Origin: Bacillota bacterium
GTDB lineage: Bacteria > Bacillota > Clostridia > Lachnospirales > Lachnospiraceae
Length of the DNA stretch: 64,000 nucleotides
Assembly (NCBI GenBank): GCA_023414875.1
Contig: JAEZMV010000006.1
Span: 1 to 64,000, forward strand
Reading direction: 5' to 3'
The notes beneath the pieces are model-generated. The model made no database searches. It was not told the origin of the DNA and saw only the letters and a program-made list of their open reading frames with translations. This document shows positions 54,537 through 63,687 of the stretch, in pieces (position 1 is the stretch's first letter; the number at the start of each line of letters is the position of its first letter). The translations under genes and the position numbers were made by a program.

Positions 54537-57311
54537 CTAGGTCAGCTGTCGCTTCGCTAGCCCGGCAAAGATACCATCCTTGTCCATCAGTTCCTGATAG
54601 GTACCGCTCTCAACGATTCTCCCCTGATCCATAACAATTATTTTATTACAGTTCATAATCGTGCTTAAGCGGTGAGCAATCACGATACGCGTAGATTTCA
54701 GCGCATCCAAACTTTTGCTTACGATAGCCTGCGTCCGGTTATCTAACGCACTTGTGGCCTCATCAAAGAATATTATCTTCGGTTTATTTACAATGGCGCG
54801 GGCAATCATTATACGCTGCTTTTGCCCTCCGGATATCGTAGTGGCTCCCTCACCGATAATAGTATGCATATCCATGGGCATTTCTCTGATATCCTCATCG
54901 ATACCGGCCATAGCAGCCGCTTCCCAGGCGTCATCTATGGTTAATTGTAGATTTGCTCCGACAATATTGCTATAGATATTACCGGTCATGAGCTGCCCAT
55001 TCTGAAGAACAACCCCAAGCTGTCTTCGCACTGCCCTTATATCTACCTTGGATAAATCCTGTTCGCTATAATAGACGTTACCTTTTTCAGGGTTTTCAAA
55101 GCCAAGCAAAATTCGAAACAGGGTGGATTTTCCGCAGCCGGAAGGTCCAACCAGTGCTACATAATCGCCCTCATCAATACGAAAGGATACATCCTTCAAC
55201 ACGAGCGGTCCGTCCGCTTGATAACGGAAGGATACATGGCTGACTTCAATCGTACCGTTGAGAACTCCCGGATTCAACTTTGCCTCATCATCTTCAGGAA
55301 GCGTCTCCAATATGCATTTTGCTCTATTATATAAAGGGATTACCCGATTTACCCCTATTAATGAATCCGTCAGGGTAACCATGGAAAGCATAAACGTCAC
55401 AAAAGCGGAATAAAATCCGATGAATTGACTGGCTGGCAACGGCGAGGCAGAGGTGCTCTGGGCATAAAAGATCACCATGCCGGACAGAACCGGAAAAACC
55501 GAATTGAAAACCGTCAGCACATTGGCCACGGTCTCCTTGCGCAAAGTCACACTTCGTTGTTTCGTTAAATCCCTGGCCCAACGAGAATACGCTCTGTTTT
55601 CAGCACCGGCTACTCTGAATTTGGTCACACTGCCAAACAATTGAAGTACCAGTCCAGTAATACGATTGGATACTTCAAGAACTTCATGCTCATATCTGAC
55701 CTTGCGGTAAGCAAGATAAGCCATCACAAGAACTGCAAAAATAACCAATACAGCTGAAATAGATGCTAATTTTACATCATAGTAAAAGAGTACGACAAAT
55801 GTAAATATCGAAAAAATTCCGGACAATATCGAATTCAACGTCGTTCCAGATAAAATCATACGTATATGATTAATACCCATAGCACGCATGGCCAATTCGC
55901 CCGATGTATATTGTTTAAAAAACGGTACGGGCAGGCTAAGCAGGCGATCCCAGACAGCCGCCTGAAGCGTTCCGTTCATTCTTCCTTCCATACGAAGAGT
56001 CGCCAGGGCACGGGTTAATTGAAATAGCATGGCCGCCAGTGCACTGGCGCAGAGAATCAAGGCAATCTGTACGAGAGCTCCCTTATCTCCTTCCGGAATA
56101 ATACTATCAAAAACAATTCCGGTCGCTAATGGAATAGCCGTACCTAATAATCCTCCCACAGCACCCATCAGAACAATGATCAACAGGTCCCTTTTCCAAT
56201 TGCTTTTCATACCAAAGGATAAAAGCTCCCTTAATCCAATCTTATTCTTTTCAAAGGATCTGAAAAACAGCATCCCTCTGCCCCTGATTTGAGCGGCAAT
56301 TTCCACGTCCACTTTTATTTGGCTGTTCTGTGTTGGGTCATGGAGAATATAGGCACCCGGCGATACCGGTATCAAAGCTACCGGCCTGCCGTCCTCTTCC
56401 ATAAACCCAAGAATTGGTCCACTATCCTGCTTATACCAATCCCCTGATAATAGCACTTCTCTTGTTCGGATGCGTGATGCTCTGGCGATATCGTCCAGCG
56501 TAAGTTCCTGACCCTCATTCAAGACAGGTATAGTAATAAAAGTATGCATGCTCTGTCCGACCAAACGGCAGGCGTCGATCAGTGCATTGTCGCTCTTTTC
56601 CTGAAGTCCTGCTTTCTTCTCTTTTTGATTGACTGTGGATAGCTGAGAAATAGCATTCGCCATCAACCGACTGTTATTCTCTTTTCTTTTTTGTAATCGG
56701 CATAGTTCAGCTTGTCTCCGCTCCTGCCATTGTAATGCCAGTGAATCCATGATCAAGGTATTCATATGCTCTCTCTGCCGAGGATTATTTATGTATTCCA
56801 AAACACTTGCAGTTTCATTCGTACTTGCGATTTCTTGTATACTTCTTCTAACTGTTTCCATTTCATGAGAGGGCGTACCCTCAGGTAACGCGATATCTTC
56901 CGAAGCGGTTATTATTCCTTCGAGCGTGATCTTTGCTGCTTTCGTAATATGCTCAAGCCAGCACCCTGTCAGCTTCGTAATCTGCATCGATGAATTCTCT
57001 TTCTCGCACAGCTCTGACAGTTGGCTGACTTCAATCCGAATAAGCGTAGAATCCATCGCTACCACAGTCTGAAGAACCATCTTTTGTGCTTCTCCTACCA
57101 ATGGCATACCAAAAAGCAACTCCTCAGGTCCGGCATCAAACAAGAAACTCTTCGTACCTGGCTCACCATCCGGTGCCAGAACCGTTAAAAAAACCGAGAC
57201 CTTCCCCCGTTCAACAAACCAGGCATACCCGGGGTCACCCAGCAATGTATATTTGCCATCCACGGTAGTACTTATTGTACCTTCCCTTTTCATAAAGTCT
57301 GCGATACCCAT
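54537..57311 (-). CDS. NHLM-type RiPP ABC transporter, ATP-binding/permease without peptidase
   Basis: A 924-residue ABC exporter of the NHLM bacteriocin type. The first 350 residues are a family-specific, cNMP/cupin-like front and linker (YAWFVERGKVSVFLTVLAPD). Six membrane helices follow (about 375-640), then an ABC domain with Walker A GPSGCGKST near residue 710, signature ISGGQKQR, Walker B IIFFDEATSALD and the H-loop IAHRLST. No C39 domain is present. AGGTGA precedes the ATG. Last gene of the operon; it probably pairs with the C39-bearing ABC protein. Confidence 0.9.
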   Translation of the reverse strand: MGIADFMKREGTISTTVDGKYTLLGDPGYAWFVERGKVSVFLTVLAPDGEPGTKSFLFDAGPEELLFGMPLVGEAQKMVLQTVVAMDSTLIRIEVSQLSELCEKENSSMQITKLTGCWLEHITKAAKITLEGIITASEDIALPEGTPSHEMETVRRSIQEIASTNETASVLEYINNPRQREHMNTLIMDSLALQWQERRQAELCRLQKRKENNSRLMANAISQLSTVNQKEKKAGLQEKSDNALIDACRLVGQSMHTFITIPVLNEGQELTLDDIARASRIRTREVLLSGDWYKQDSGPILGFMEEDGRPVALIPVSPGAYILHDPTQNSQIKVDVEIAAQIRGRGMLFFRSFEKNKIGLRELLSFGMKSNWKRDLLIIVLMGAVGGLLGTAIPLATGIVFDSIIPEGDKGALVQIALILCASALAAMLFQLTRALATLRMEGRMNGTLQAAVWDRLLSLPVPFFKQYTSGELAMRAMGINHIRMILSGTTLNSILSGIFSIFTFVVLFYYDVKLASISAVLVIFAVLVMAYLAYRKVRYEHEVLEVSNRITGLVLQLFGSVTKFRVAGAENRAYSRWARDLTKQRSVTLRKETVANVLTVFNSVFPVLSGMVIFYAQSTSASPLPASQFIGFYSAFVTFMLSMVTLTDSLIGVNRVIPLYNRAKCILETLPEDDEAKLNPGVLNGTIEVSHVSFRYQADGPLVLKDVSFRIDEGDYVALVGPSGCGKSTLFRILLGFENPEKGNVYYSEQDLSKVDIRAVRRQLGVVLQNGQLMTGNIYSNIVGANLQLTIDDAWEAAAMAGIDEDIREMPMDMHTIIGEGATTISGGQKQRIMIARAIVNKPKIIFFDEATSALDNRTQAIVSKSLDALKSTRIVIAHRLSTIMNCNKIIVMDQGRIVESGTYQELMDKDGIFAGLAKRQLT

Positions 57312-57355
57312 AACTCACCTGCTCTTTTCCATTATTAACATAATCATATACTGGT

Positions 57356-59521
57356 CTATCCGGTTTTAATCAAACCGGTATAAATGCCATTCTTTGCATA
57401 TAGCTCCTCATGAGTTCCACGTTCAACGATTTTACCCTTATCAAGGATAATAATTTCATCGCAGTCACGAATGGTACTGAGACGATGTGCTACAATCACG
57501 CAGGTGCATCCCCTACGCCTTATGTTTTCATCCACGATCTTTTCTGTCAAAGGATCAAGGGCACTTGTAGCTTCATCAAGGATCATTATGGATGGGTTTT
57601 GTACTAAAGCTCTGGCAATTTCTAATCGCTGCCTTTGACCTCCGCTAAAGTTTTTGCCATCCTCCTCTACCGGTTGGTCATAACCGCCTGCCCTCGATGT
57701 AATATCTTCATGAATACAAGCATCCTTTGCTGCGCAAATAAGCTCTGATTCCGTAATCGTCTCATCCCATAATGTGATATTCTCACGGATGCTCCCCTGA
57801 AACATTCGAATATCCTGATCCACCATGGACAGACTTCCTGTAATGACAGCTCTTGGCCATTCCGAACGGGGAAGGCCATCTAAAAGTACCTGTCCTGACC
57901 AAGGACGGTAGATCCCAGCCAGAATTTTAGCTACGGTGGATTTACCACTGCCGGAGCCACCAACAAGCGCTACACGACTTCCAGGTCTGAGCTGAAGGCT
58001 GAAATTATCGATTAAGGGGGGTTCCAGCGGACTGTATCCGAATGTAATCTCTTTCAGCTCAACAAAACCCTCCAGCTTATATACCTCCCTGTCCGATGCA
58101 GATAATTTGCTATTCTCGGTGCTTCCTTCTCCTTCCCCATCCTCAATAGGATATTGTAAGACATCCTCCAGTCTGTTCATTTCCCCTTCTATTTCCTGAA
58201 GCTCGGCACCCAACCCAACCATCTCATTTACAGGCGTCATAAAGCTAGTCATGAGACTTTGAAAGGCTACCAACATACCTATGGTCATCTGTCCCCGCAT
58301 GATGAAGTAAGAGCCCACTGCTAATACAATCGTGTTATTGATTCCTGTTAATAAAGTAGGTAATGCTGCCAGGTATTGAGTCGAGACTCCCAGCTCCTGC
58401 TCGGAATTAAGTACTTTTGCCTGATATCCCGACCATTTGGCGAAGAAGTCAGACTCCGAGCCGGTGGCCTTGAGCGTTTCAATAATCTGCAAACCATTCA
58501 TTCCTGTAGATATGAGCAAACCGCGGTCTTTTAATAGCTTATTGTTGCGGTCTTTTCTTTGCACTGAAACCATTTTTAAATAAAGTATATTAACAAGAGC
58601 TATCACCAGCCCAACAAATGCTAATATAATATTGTAGCGTAACATTAAAAGAAAATAGAAGATAATCATCATCAGGTTTAAAGCAGCTGTTGTAAGCTTG
58701 CCTGACAGGAATATTGCTACCTTGTCGTTGCTCTGCATGCGGGATGCAATGTCTCCTGTCGAACGCTGGGAGAAAAACTGTGCCGGCAGCCTTAGAACAT
58801 GCCACAGAAACTTGCTGGAACTTGTTAGTGCTATTTTTGTTTCAATTCGCAATAGATAGTATTTTTGCAGAGCCGTGAGCACGCCCCTGACTACTGCCGT
58901 GATCCCCATTCCAAGCAGTAAAGGTAATGCCCAGGAAGCTTTACCTCTTAGCAGAACATCATCTACAAAAACTCTAGAAAATACAGGTAGAATTAAACCC
59001 GGGATTACGAGCGCAAGGCCGATCAGCACTACATAGAGCATAGCGGCTTTAAGCCCTGTCAGCCTCTTTATTAATGCTGCAGCCAAGCTGCCTTTCTTCC
59101 CACCTTTTTTAAATTCCGTGGTAGGGGTAAACGATAGCGTTACCCCGGTAAAAAGTTGATTGAATTCATCCAGCGTTACGCTGCGCCGCCCCGAGGCGGG
59201 ATCGTTAAAGAAGGCTTTATCCTTCCCAAATCCCTCTAAAACCATAAAGTGGTTAAAGTTCCAATGTATGATCAGCGGAAGCTGCATTTCGTACAGCTTC
59301 TCCGTCTCCTTACGGTACCCTTTTGCTTCCAATCCGTACTTTCTAGCCGCTTTTAATATATTACTGGCCTTACTACCATCACGGCACACTCCGCATTCCG
59401 TTCTCACTTCTTCAAGAAGAACATATTTTCCGTAATACCTTAATATCATGGTAAGCGAAGCTGCACCGCATTCCATTCCATCCATCTGCAAGACGGTGGG
59501 AACTTTCACTCTTTTATTCAC
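57356..59521 (-). CDS. NHLM-type RiPP ABC transporter with C39 peptidase
   Basis: A 721-residue exporter and leader peptidase. The C39 domain (residues 1-130) has Cys-18 in QMDGMECGAA, His-91 in NFNHF and Asp-107 in NDPASG, a full catalytic triad. Membrane helices cover about 160-440, and the ABC domain has GGSGSGKST, FSGGQRQR, LDEATSALD and IVAHRLST. It should cut precursor leaders and export the product. The start is probably GTG at 59521; a TTG at 59545 overlapping the HlyD end is possible. It follows the HlyD gene directly. Confidence 0.92.
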   Translation of the reverse strand: MNKRVKVPTVLQMDGMECGAASLTMILRYYGKYVLLEEVRTECGVCRDGSKASNILKAARKYGLEAKGYRKETEKLYEMQLPLIIHWNFNHFMVLEGFGKDKAFFNDPASGRRSVTLDEFNQLFTGVTLSFTPTTEFKKGGKKGSLAAALIKRLTGLKAAMLYVVLIGLALVIPGLILPVFSRVFVDDVLLRGKASWALPLLLGMGITAVVRGVLTALQKYYLLRIETKIALTSSSKFLWHVLRLPAQFFSQRSTGDIASRMQSNDKVAIFLSGKLTTAALNLMMIIFYFLLMLRYNIILAFVGLVIALVNILYLKMVSVQRKDRNNKLLKDRGLLISTGMNGLQIIETLKATGSESDFFAKWSGYQAKVLNSEQELGVSTQYLAALPTLLTGINNTIVLAVGSYFIMRGQMTIGMLVAFQSLMTSFMTPVNEMVGLGAELQEIEGEMNRLEDVLQYPIEDGEGEGSTENSKLSASDREVYKLEGFVELKEITFGYSPLEPPLIDNFSLQLRPGSRVALVGGSGSGKSTVAKILAGIYRPWSGQVLLDGLPRSEWPRAVITGSLSMVDQDIRMFQGSIRENITLWDETITESELICAAKDACIHEDITSRAGGYDQPVEEDGKNFSGGQRQRLEIARALVQNPSIMILDEATSALDPLTEKIVDENIRRRGCTCVIVAHRLSTIRDCDEIIILDKGKIVERGTHEELYAKNGIYTGLIKTG

Positions 59522-59525
59522 TTCT

Positions 59526-60482
59526 TCAATGCACCCCGCTTTCAAAGGACGGAATTACCTTATCTACAGGTTTTTCTCTATTGATTACAACGGCACCCTG
59601 AATTAACGTTCCACTGGTAATGATAAATGGAGGACCGGAAGGTGAAGACCATTGATACCCGCTGATTGTTTTAGCATCCGGTGCCAGATCAATTTTCACC
59701 TGAACCAGTGCACCTTGACGCTCCATCTGCTTAACCAGATTCTCATTTCCCAGTGTCTGCATCATGCTCTGAGAGGTTTCGGGGTATTCAGCAACAGAAA
59801 CGACACTTCCTATCAAAAATCCGTATTCTTCTTTATTTATAACACTCGGGTTTATCTGTGCTTCCATACCCGGTCTGATTTTTCCACCGATCTCGGCAGG
59901 TACATAGATAACAGCCTGAAGCCGTACTGTAGCATCGTTTTGCTCCAGAGTAATTAAATTATCTCCCAGCATAACGACACTTCCTCGTTCTATATTGAGC
60001 TCCAAAACTCTTCCATCTATGGGAGATACTATCTGTGAGCGGTGGATCAGCTCCAAACGCAGCTTCTCTACCTGCGATTGGACTGTCTTGTACTCAGCCG
60101 AAGCCGTTTGCAGGTTATCCTCCATAGTATGAAGTGTATTAAGAAGACCGTTTATCTGGTCCACCAGTTCCGGCTGTTCAATTCTGGCGATGACATCACC
60201 CATTTTCACGGTATCTCCGCTTTCAAAACGAACATCGGTCACCTGGCCTGTTGTATGCGACTTTAAAGAATACACACCTGCATTATTCAGTAATATTCCC
60301 TGTCCCTCAATCTTCGTCGGAATACTGCCTGTAAAACTCCATACGATTGCAGAGACTAAAAGAAGGCCGATCGCAGCAAGGGCTAACCAAGCCCTCGGTG
60401 AAGTCACTTTAGTCAATTGGTCAAGCTGTTCCGGCGAGGAAAGCCGCTTGAGCGATATTTCCCGAAAAATATTTTGCTTCAT
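59526..60482 (-). CDS. HlyD-type membrane fusion protein of the NHLM export system
   Basis: A 318-residue adaptor with one N-terminal membrane span (WLALAAIGLLLVSAIVWSF, about 32-50), a barrel-sandwich (biotinyl-like) part (VYSLKSHTTGQVTDVRFESG), a coiled-coil hairpin (about 105-150), and a second lipoyl half (IVSPIDGRVLELNIERGS). It links the ABC exporter to the cell surface. The ATG at 60482 is chosen for AAAGG eight bases away. The frame ends five bases before the C39 gene's GTG. Confidence 0.88.
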   Translation of the reverse strand: MKQNIFREISLKRLSSPEQLDQLTKVTSPRAWLALAAIGLLLVSAIVWSFTGSIPTKIEGQGILLNNAGVYSLKSHTTGQVTDVRFESGDTVKMGDVIARIEQPELVDQINGLLNTLHTMEDNLQTASAEYKTVQSQVEKLRLELIHRSQIVSPIDGRVLELNIERGSVVMLGDNLITLEQNDATVRLQAVIYVPAEIGGKIRPGMEAQINPSVINKEEYGFLIGSVVSVAEYPETSQSMMQTLGNENLVKQMERQGALVQVKIDLAPDAKTISGYQWSSPSGPPFIITSGTLIQGAVVINREKPVDKVIPSFESGVH

Positions 60483-60536
60483 GCTCATCACCTTTCTTAA
60501 GGTTTTATCGTTTGATTAGTTCTCTTTGTAATCCTG

Positions 60537-61661
60537 TTATTTCTCCAGGCAGACAAAAGTGCCCTCCTGTAATTGTTTCAGAACCACCAAATCTCCCAAG
60601 TCTTCTCCTATATCGGAAAATTCATGAACCCCGCATACACCCGTAAAGCTTCCTAAGCTTCTAAGTCCTTCTGCAACAGATTCACGATCACTTTTATCAG
60701 TATTGTCAATGGCGGCAGCCAAAATCTTAACGGCATCATATCCGAGGGCCGCATAATTTCCGGGAGCCTGACCATATAACTTCATAAAGTTATCTACAAA
60801 GCTTTCCACCTGTTGGCTACCCTCATACGGATCAAAGACAGAGCCTATGACAATTCCTTCTGCTGCCGCTTCACCTATGGATGACAATTCCGGAGAGTCA
60901 AGTGTATTACCGGCCGCAAAAGGCACATTAATTCCGCACTGCTCGGCATCACGCAAAAACCGTCCTCCTCCGGACATCGAAGTAGCAATAAAAATTCCAT
61001 CAAATCCAAATGCCTCCCACCTGCTGTGCAATCGTGTCAACTCCTCCGCATCGGAATAGTAGCTAATACGATCAACAATCGTTATCCCATGGGATTTTGC
61101 CTGATCCTCAAAGGAATTTGCAAGGCCTTCTCCATAAGAATCCTCGGAATAATAAATTACCATTCTCTTTATATTCTGGCCGGCAAGATATTCTGCCACC
61201 TTACATGCGATTACATCATCGCTTGGTATGATACGGAAGATATTTTGATGCTCCTTCCGAATCAGCTCCGGTGCCGTGGAGGCTGGGGATAACATAACAA
61301 GTCCCGCCTCTTCATATATTTCGGAGGCCGGTATTGAAACATAGGAACTGCGATGACCGATCACTGCCCGTACCAATTCATTTTCAGATAAGCTTTCGGA
61401 GACGGCGATACCCTTGGTTACCTCGGAATTATCGTCCATCTTAAGCAGTTTCAGTTCCTTACCGTTAATACCTCCGCTTTCATTGATTTCTTTAACAGCC
61501 ATATCAATACCTTCGTTAAACTGACTGTTATTGGCTTCAAACGGCCATGCTACCCCAATCACAATCTCTTCCGCTTCTGATTTCTTCATGCATCCTGAAG
61601 AATTGAGGATAAATGTAACGAACAGCATGAAAATGCCGATAAAACGGCATGTTTTTTTCAT
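60537..61661 (-). CDS. Leu/Ile/Val-type substrate-binding lipoprotein
   Basis: A 374-residue periplasmic-binding-type lipoprotein. The signal ends in NSSGC, placing the lipidated Cys near residue 24. The Peripla_BP_6 fold is clear: VIGVAWPFEANNSQFNEGID, INESGGINGKEL, VIGHRSSYVSIPASEIY, and YAALGYDAVKILAAAI. No matching LIV permease is present, so import is unlikely. As first gene of the NHLM operon, it may bind the peptide or a signal outside the cell. GGAGGG precedes the ATG. Confidence 0.88.
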   Translation of the reverse strand: MKKTCRFIGIFMLFVTFILNSSGCMKKSEAEEIVIGVAWPFEANNSQFNEGIDMAVKEINESGGINGKELKLLKMDDNSEVTKGIAVSESLSENELVRAVIGHRSSYVSIPASEIYEEAGLVMLSPASTAPELIRKEHQNIFRIIPSDDVIACKVAEYLAGQNIKRMVIYYSEDSYGEGLANSFEDQAKSHGITIVDRISYYSDAEELTRLHSRWEAFGFDGIFIATSMSGGGRFLRDAEQCGINVPFAAGNTLDSPELSSIGEAAAEGIVIGSVFDPYEGSQQVESFVDNFMKLYGQAPGNYAALGYDAVKILAAAIDNTDKSDRESVAEGLRSLGSFTGVCGVHEFSDIGEDLGDLVVLKQLQEGTFVCLEK

Positions 61662-61726
61662 AACAACCCTCCTACCTTTTCATAAGAATGCTATAAGATT
61701 TTCATAATATAACATTTTCTTTCATA

Positions 61727-61749
61727 ATTCGTATAAAATGAATACGAAT
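61727..61749. promoter_or_regulatory. Palindromic operator candidate between divergent RiPP genes
   Basis: An exact 8-7-8 palindrome, ATTCGTAT and ATACGAAT around seven bases, lies in the 177-base gap between the binding-lipoprotein gene and the radical SAM gene. Both promoters must be in this gap, so a regulator bound here could control the export operon and the enzyme together. No regulator gene is in the window. Confidence 0.55.
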
Positions 61750-61838
61750 CACCGACAAAAGTATTACAGATTTATTTTTGTAATAATTTCTGCTGCAAAA
61801 CGTATTAACAGAAAACATGAAAGAAAAGAGGAACCCCT

Positions 61839-63218
61839 ATGCATGTACAAGAGATACTACCCTTTCATCTATTTCATTACGAGGGCGAAAGCTATGTAAT
61901 AAATATAGAAAAAATGCAGGCCAAGACCGTAGACAATCAGACTGCTGAGGCTTTAAAAGGAATAGCTTCAAGACCCGATATGATGTTATCTCCGGACCTA
62001 AAGGAGAAGCTGCTAAGCCTCGAGTTACTTATGAACGACAGCCTTCGAAGAAATTCTGTAATAGCATATCAGCATGTCCCTGTCGCCAATATGTCTCTTC
62101 TCGTAACCCAGGCCTGCAACCTTCGCTGTGTATACTGCTATGAGGATAAGACGAATGCCATAATGGATGAAAAAACCGCATTTCGGTCTGTGGATTGGCT
62201 GATAAAGCATTCCGGTGATATGAAATGCATAACCATATCATTTTTTGGTGGTGAACCCTTGTTGAATTTTCCTCTGATTAAAACCGTAGTAGAGTATGCA
62301 CAAGAAAGGGCTAATGAAGTAGGGAAAAAGGTGTGGTATACAATCACCACCAATGGAACTCTGTTGAACGACGAGATTATTTGTTTTCTAAAGGATCATA
62401 ATTTTTCTGTACAGATTAGCTTTGACGGCTTAAAGGAACTCCAGGATGCACAGAGGCCCTATGCCACAGGTCGCGGCTCCTATGATTCTGTTGTTCCAAA
62501 AATAAAAGAACTGCTTAAGGTATTACCACAGACTTCAGCACATGCTGTTATCATGGGGAGCACCTCTCCTGAAGCTGTCAAGTTATCCTTACAGGAACTT
62601 GGCTTTAATCAAGTCTCCGCAGTTATGAACTCCCAGTCACTTTTTACGGCAGAACAAAAGGATGCAAACCCTGTCCGGGATACGAGTTCTATGCTCTTAT
62701 CCCTAAATGAGGAAGCCAATGCCTGGTATCGTCTTATTCGTAACCGAGATTATTCTGAATTGAAAATGATGATTGACAGAAGTGGTCTATACTTCGTCCT
62801 GCAATGCTTGCTTCACAATACCATAAGGAAATACTTCTGTGGAGCCGGCCGCGGCTTTACGGCTGTAACTCCCTCCGGAGATGTGTATTTATGCCATCGT
62901 TTTGTCGGTATGGAGGAGTATATCCTTGGAAATATCTATAATCAAAAACTTGACAACGACATTTATCATAAAAATACGGTTGATATCAATGAAACATGTA
63001 AGAATTGCTTTGCCCGCTACTACTGTGGCGGAGGCTGTATGCATGATAATGCTTCTTCTGCCGGCTCTATCTTCACACCTGAAGAGAAGATGTGTTTAGT
63101 GAAGCGTCGGGAACTGGAACTGGGCTCTGCTATTGTAAGCCGGTTAACCTCTGAGGATCTTGCATTCTTAATCAAAGAAAAAATCTTCTCACCCAAGCCC
63201 TGTCCTTTTGATTTTTAA
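61839..63218 (+). CDS. Radical SAM/SPASM peptide-modifying enzyme
   Basis: A 459-residue enzyme. The front 80 residues form a RiPP-recognition-like part (HVQEILPFHLFHYEGESYVI). Cys-93, -97 and -100 (CNLRCVYC) hold the radical SAM 4Fe-4S cluster; FFGGEPLL and SFDGLKELQ are further signatures. The SPASM region has C-x13-G-x4-C, then CKNCFARYYCGGGC and a last MC, all seven expected cysteines for two auxiliary clusters. Such enzymes form thioether or C-C crosslinks in RiPP precursors. AGAGGAAC precedes the ATG. It faces the precursor genes tail to tail. Confidence 0.92.
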   Translation: MHVQEILPFHLFHYEGESYVINIEKMQAKTVDNQTAEALKGIASRPDMMLSPDLKEKLLSLELLMNDSLRRNSVIAYQHVPVANMSLLVTQACNLRCVYCYEDKTNAIMDEKTAFRSVDWLIKHSGDMKCITISFFGGEPLLNFPLIKTVVEYAQERANEVGKKVWYTITTNGTLLNDEIICFLKDHNFSVQISFDGLKELQDAQRPYATGRGSYDSVVPKIKELLKVLPQTSAHAVIMGSTSPEAVKLSLQELGFNQVSAVMNSQSLFTAEQKDANPVRDTSSMLLSLNEEANAWYRLIRNRDYSELKMMIDRSGLYFVLQCLLHNTIRKYFCGAGRGFTAVTPSGDVYLCHRFVGMEEYILGNIYNQKLDNDIYHKNTVDINETCKNCFARYYCGGGCMHDNASSAGSIFTPEEKMCLVKRRELELGSAIVSRLTSEDLAFLIKEKIFSPKPCPFDF

Positions 63219-63263
63219 GTCAATTGAAACAACGACCTTGGTATCAAAGCTTTGAATATCCGA

Positions 63264-63312
63264 TAAAAAAACCCGTCGGCAACCATCGGTATACACCTTG
63301 TTGTCGGCGGGT
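63264..63312 (-). terminator. Terminator of the precursor peptide genes
   Basis: Between the radical SAM gene and the converging precursor gene, a 14-pair stem (two G-U or mismatched pairs) is followed on the minus strand by seven T. A weaker T-rich tail on the plus strand may let it serve the enzyme gene as well. Confidence 0.85.
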
Positions 63313-63336
63313 TCTCTTAATTCTCAAATTTTTCTT

Positions 63337-63591
63337 TTATCTATCAAATAAATTATCTAATAAACATACTTGGTCAGCAAATAGACATCCATAAGCACCA
63401 GCTACGGAGTCGAGTTCTACATCACTTAATTCTGAGCTAATTTCATCGATTTCCTCTTTGGTAAAGGAATAGCCCTCTTCTACTACTAATTTCTTACGGG
63501 CTTCCTTATCCTCGATACTGCCAACCTTTTTTGCAAATTCCCTGTCCGTCTTCATTCTCTCAACAAACGCTTTTGCTGATTCCATACTCAT
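63337..63591 (-). CDS. Nif11-type RiPP precursor peptide
   Basis: An 84-residue precursor. The leader matches Nif11-like leaders: MSMESAKAFVERMKTDREFA, EEGYSFTKEEIDEI and the end ELSDVELDSVAGA, a cleavage site for C39 peptidases. The predicted core is YGCLFADQVCLLDNLFDR, with two cysteines seven residues apart and mostly hydrophobic or acidic. The ATG at 63591 has an AAAGGAGG site; an ATG two codons later also works. The core length and cysteine spacing are compatible with a single crosslink, which is inference. Confidence 0.85.
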   Translation of the reverse strand: MSMESAKAFVERMKTDREFAKKVGSIEDKEARKKLVVEEGYSFTKEEIDEISSELSDVELDSVAGAYGCLFADQVCLLDNLFDR

Positions 63592-63616
63592 AATATAATC
63601 CTCCTTTGTTATATTC

Positions 63617-63636
63617 CGGTGCAAATTCTTGCACCG
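63617..63636 (-). promoter_or_regulatory. Hairpin just before the Nif11 precursor ribosome site
   Basis: A perfect seven-bp stem with a six-base loop lies 14 bases before the ribosome site of the Nif11-type precursor, and 50 bases after the stop of the second precursor. It may set the ratio of the two peptides from one transcript, by RNA stability or partial stop. Confidence 0.5.
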
Positions 63637-63687
63637 ATTAGTTTACAAGCATTAGTACGTTTCATTTCAATTTATATTACATAAATA

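Noticed and set aside
60537..61661. A complete branched-chain amino acid importer.
   Set aside because: Only the binding protein is present; the neighbouring ABC genes are exporters with a C39 domain or NHLM front domain.
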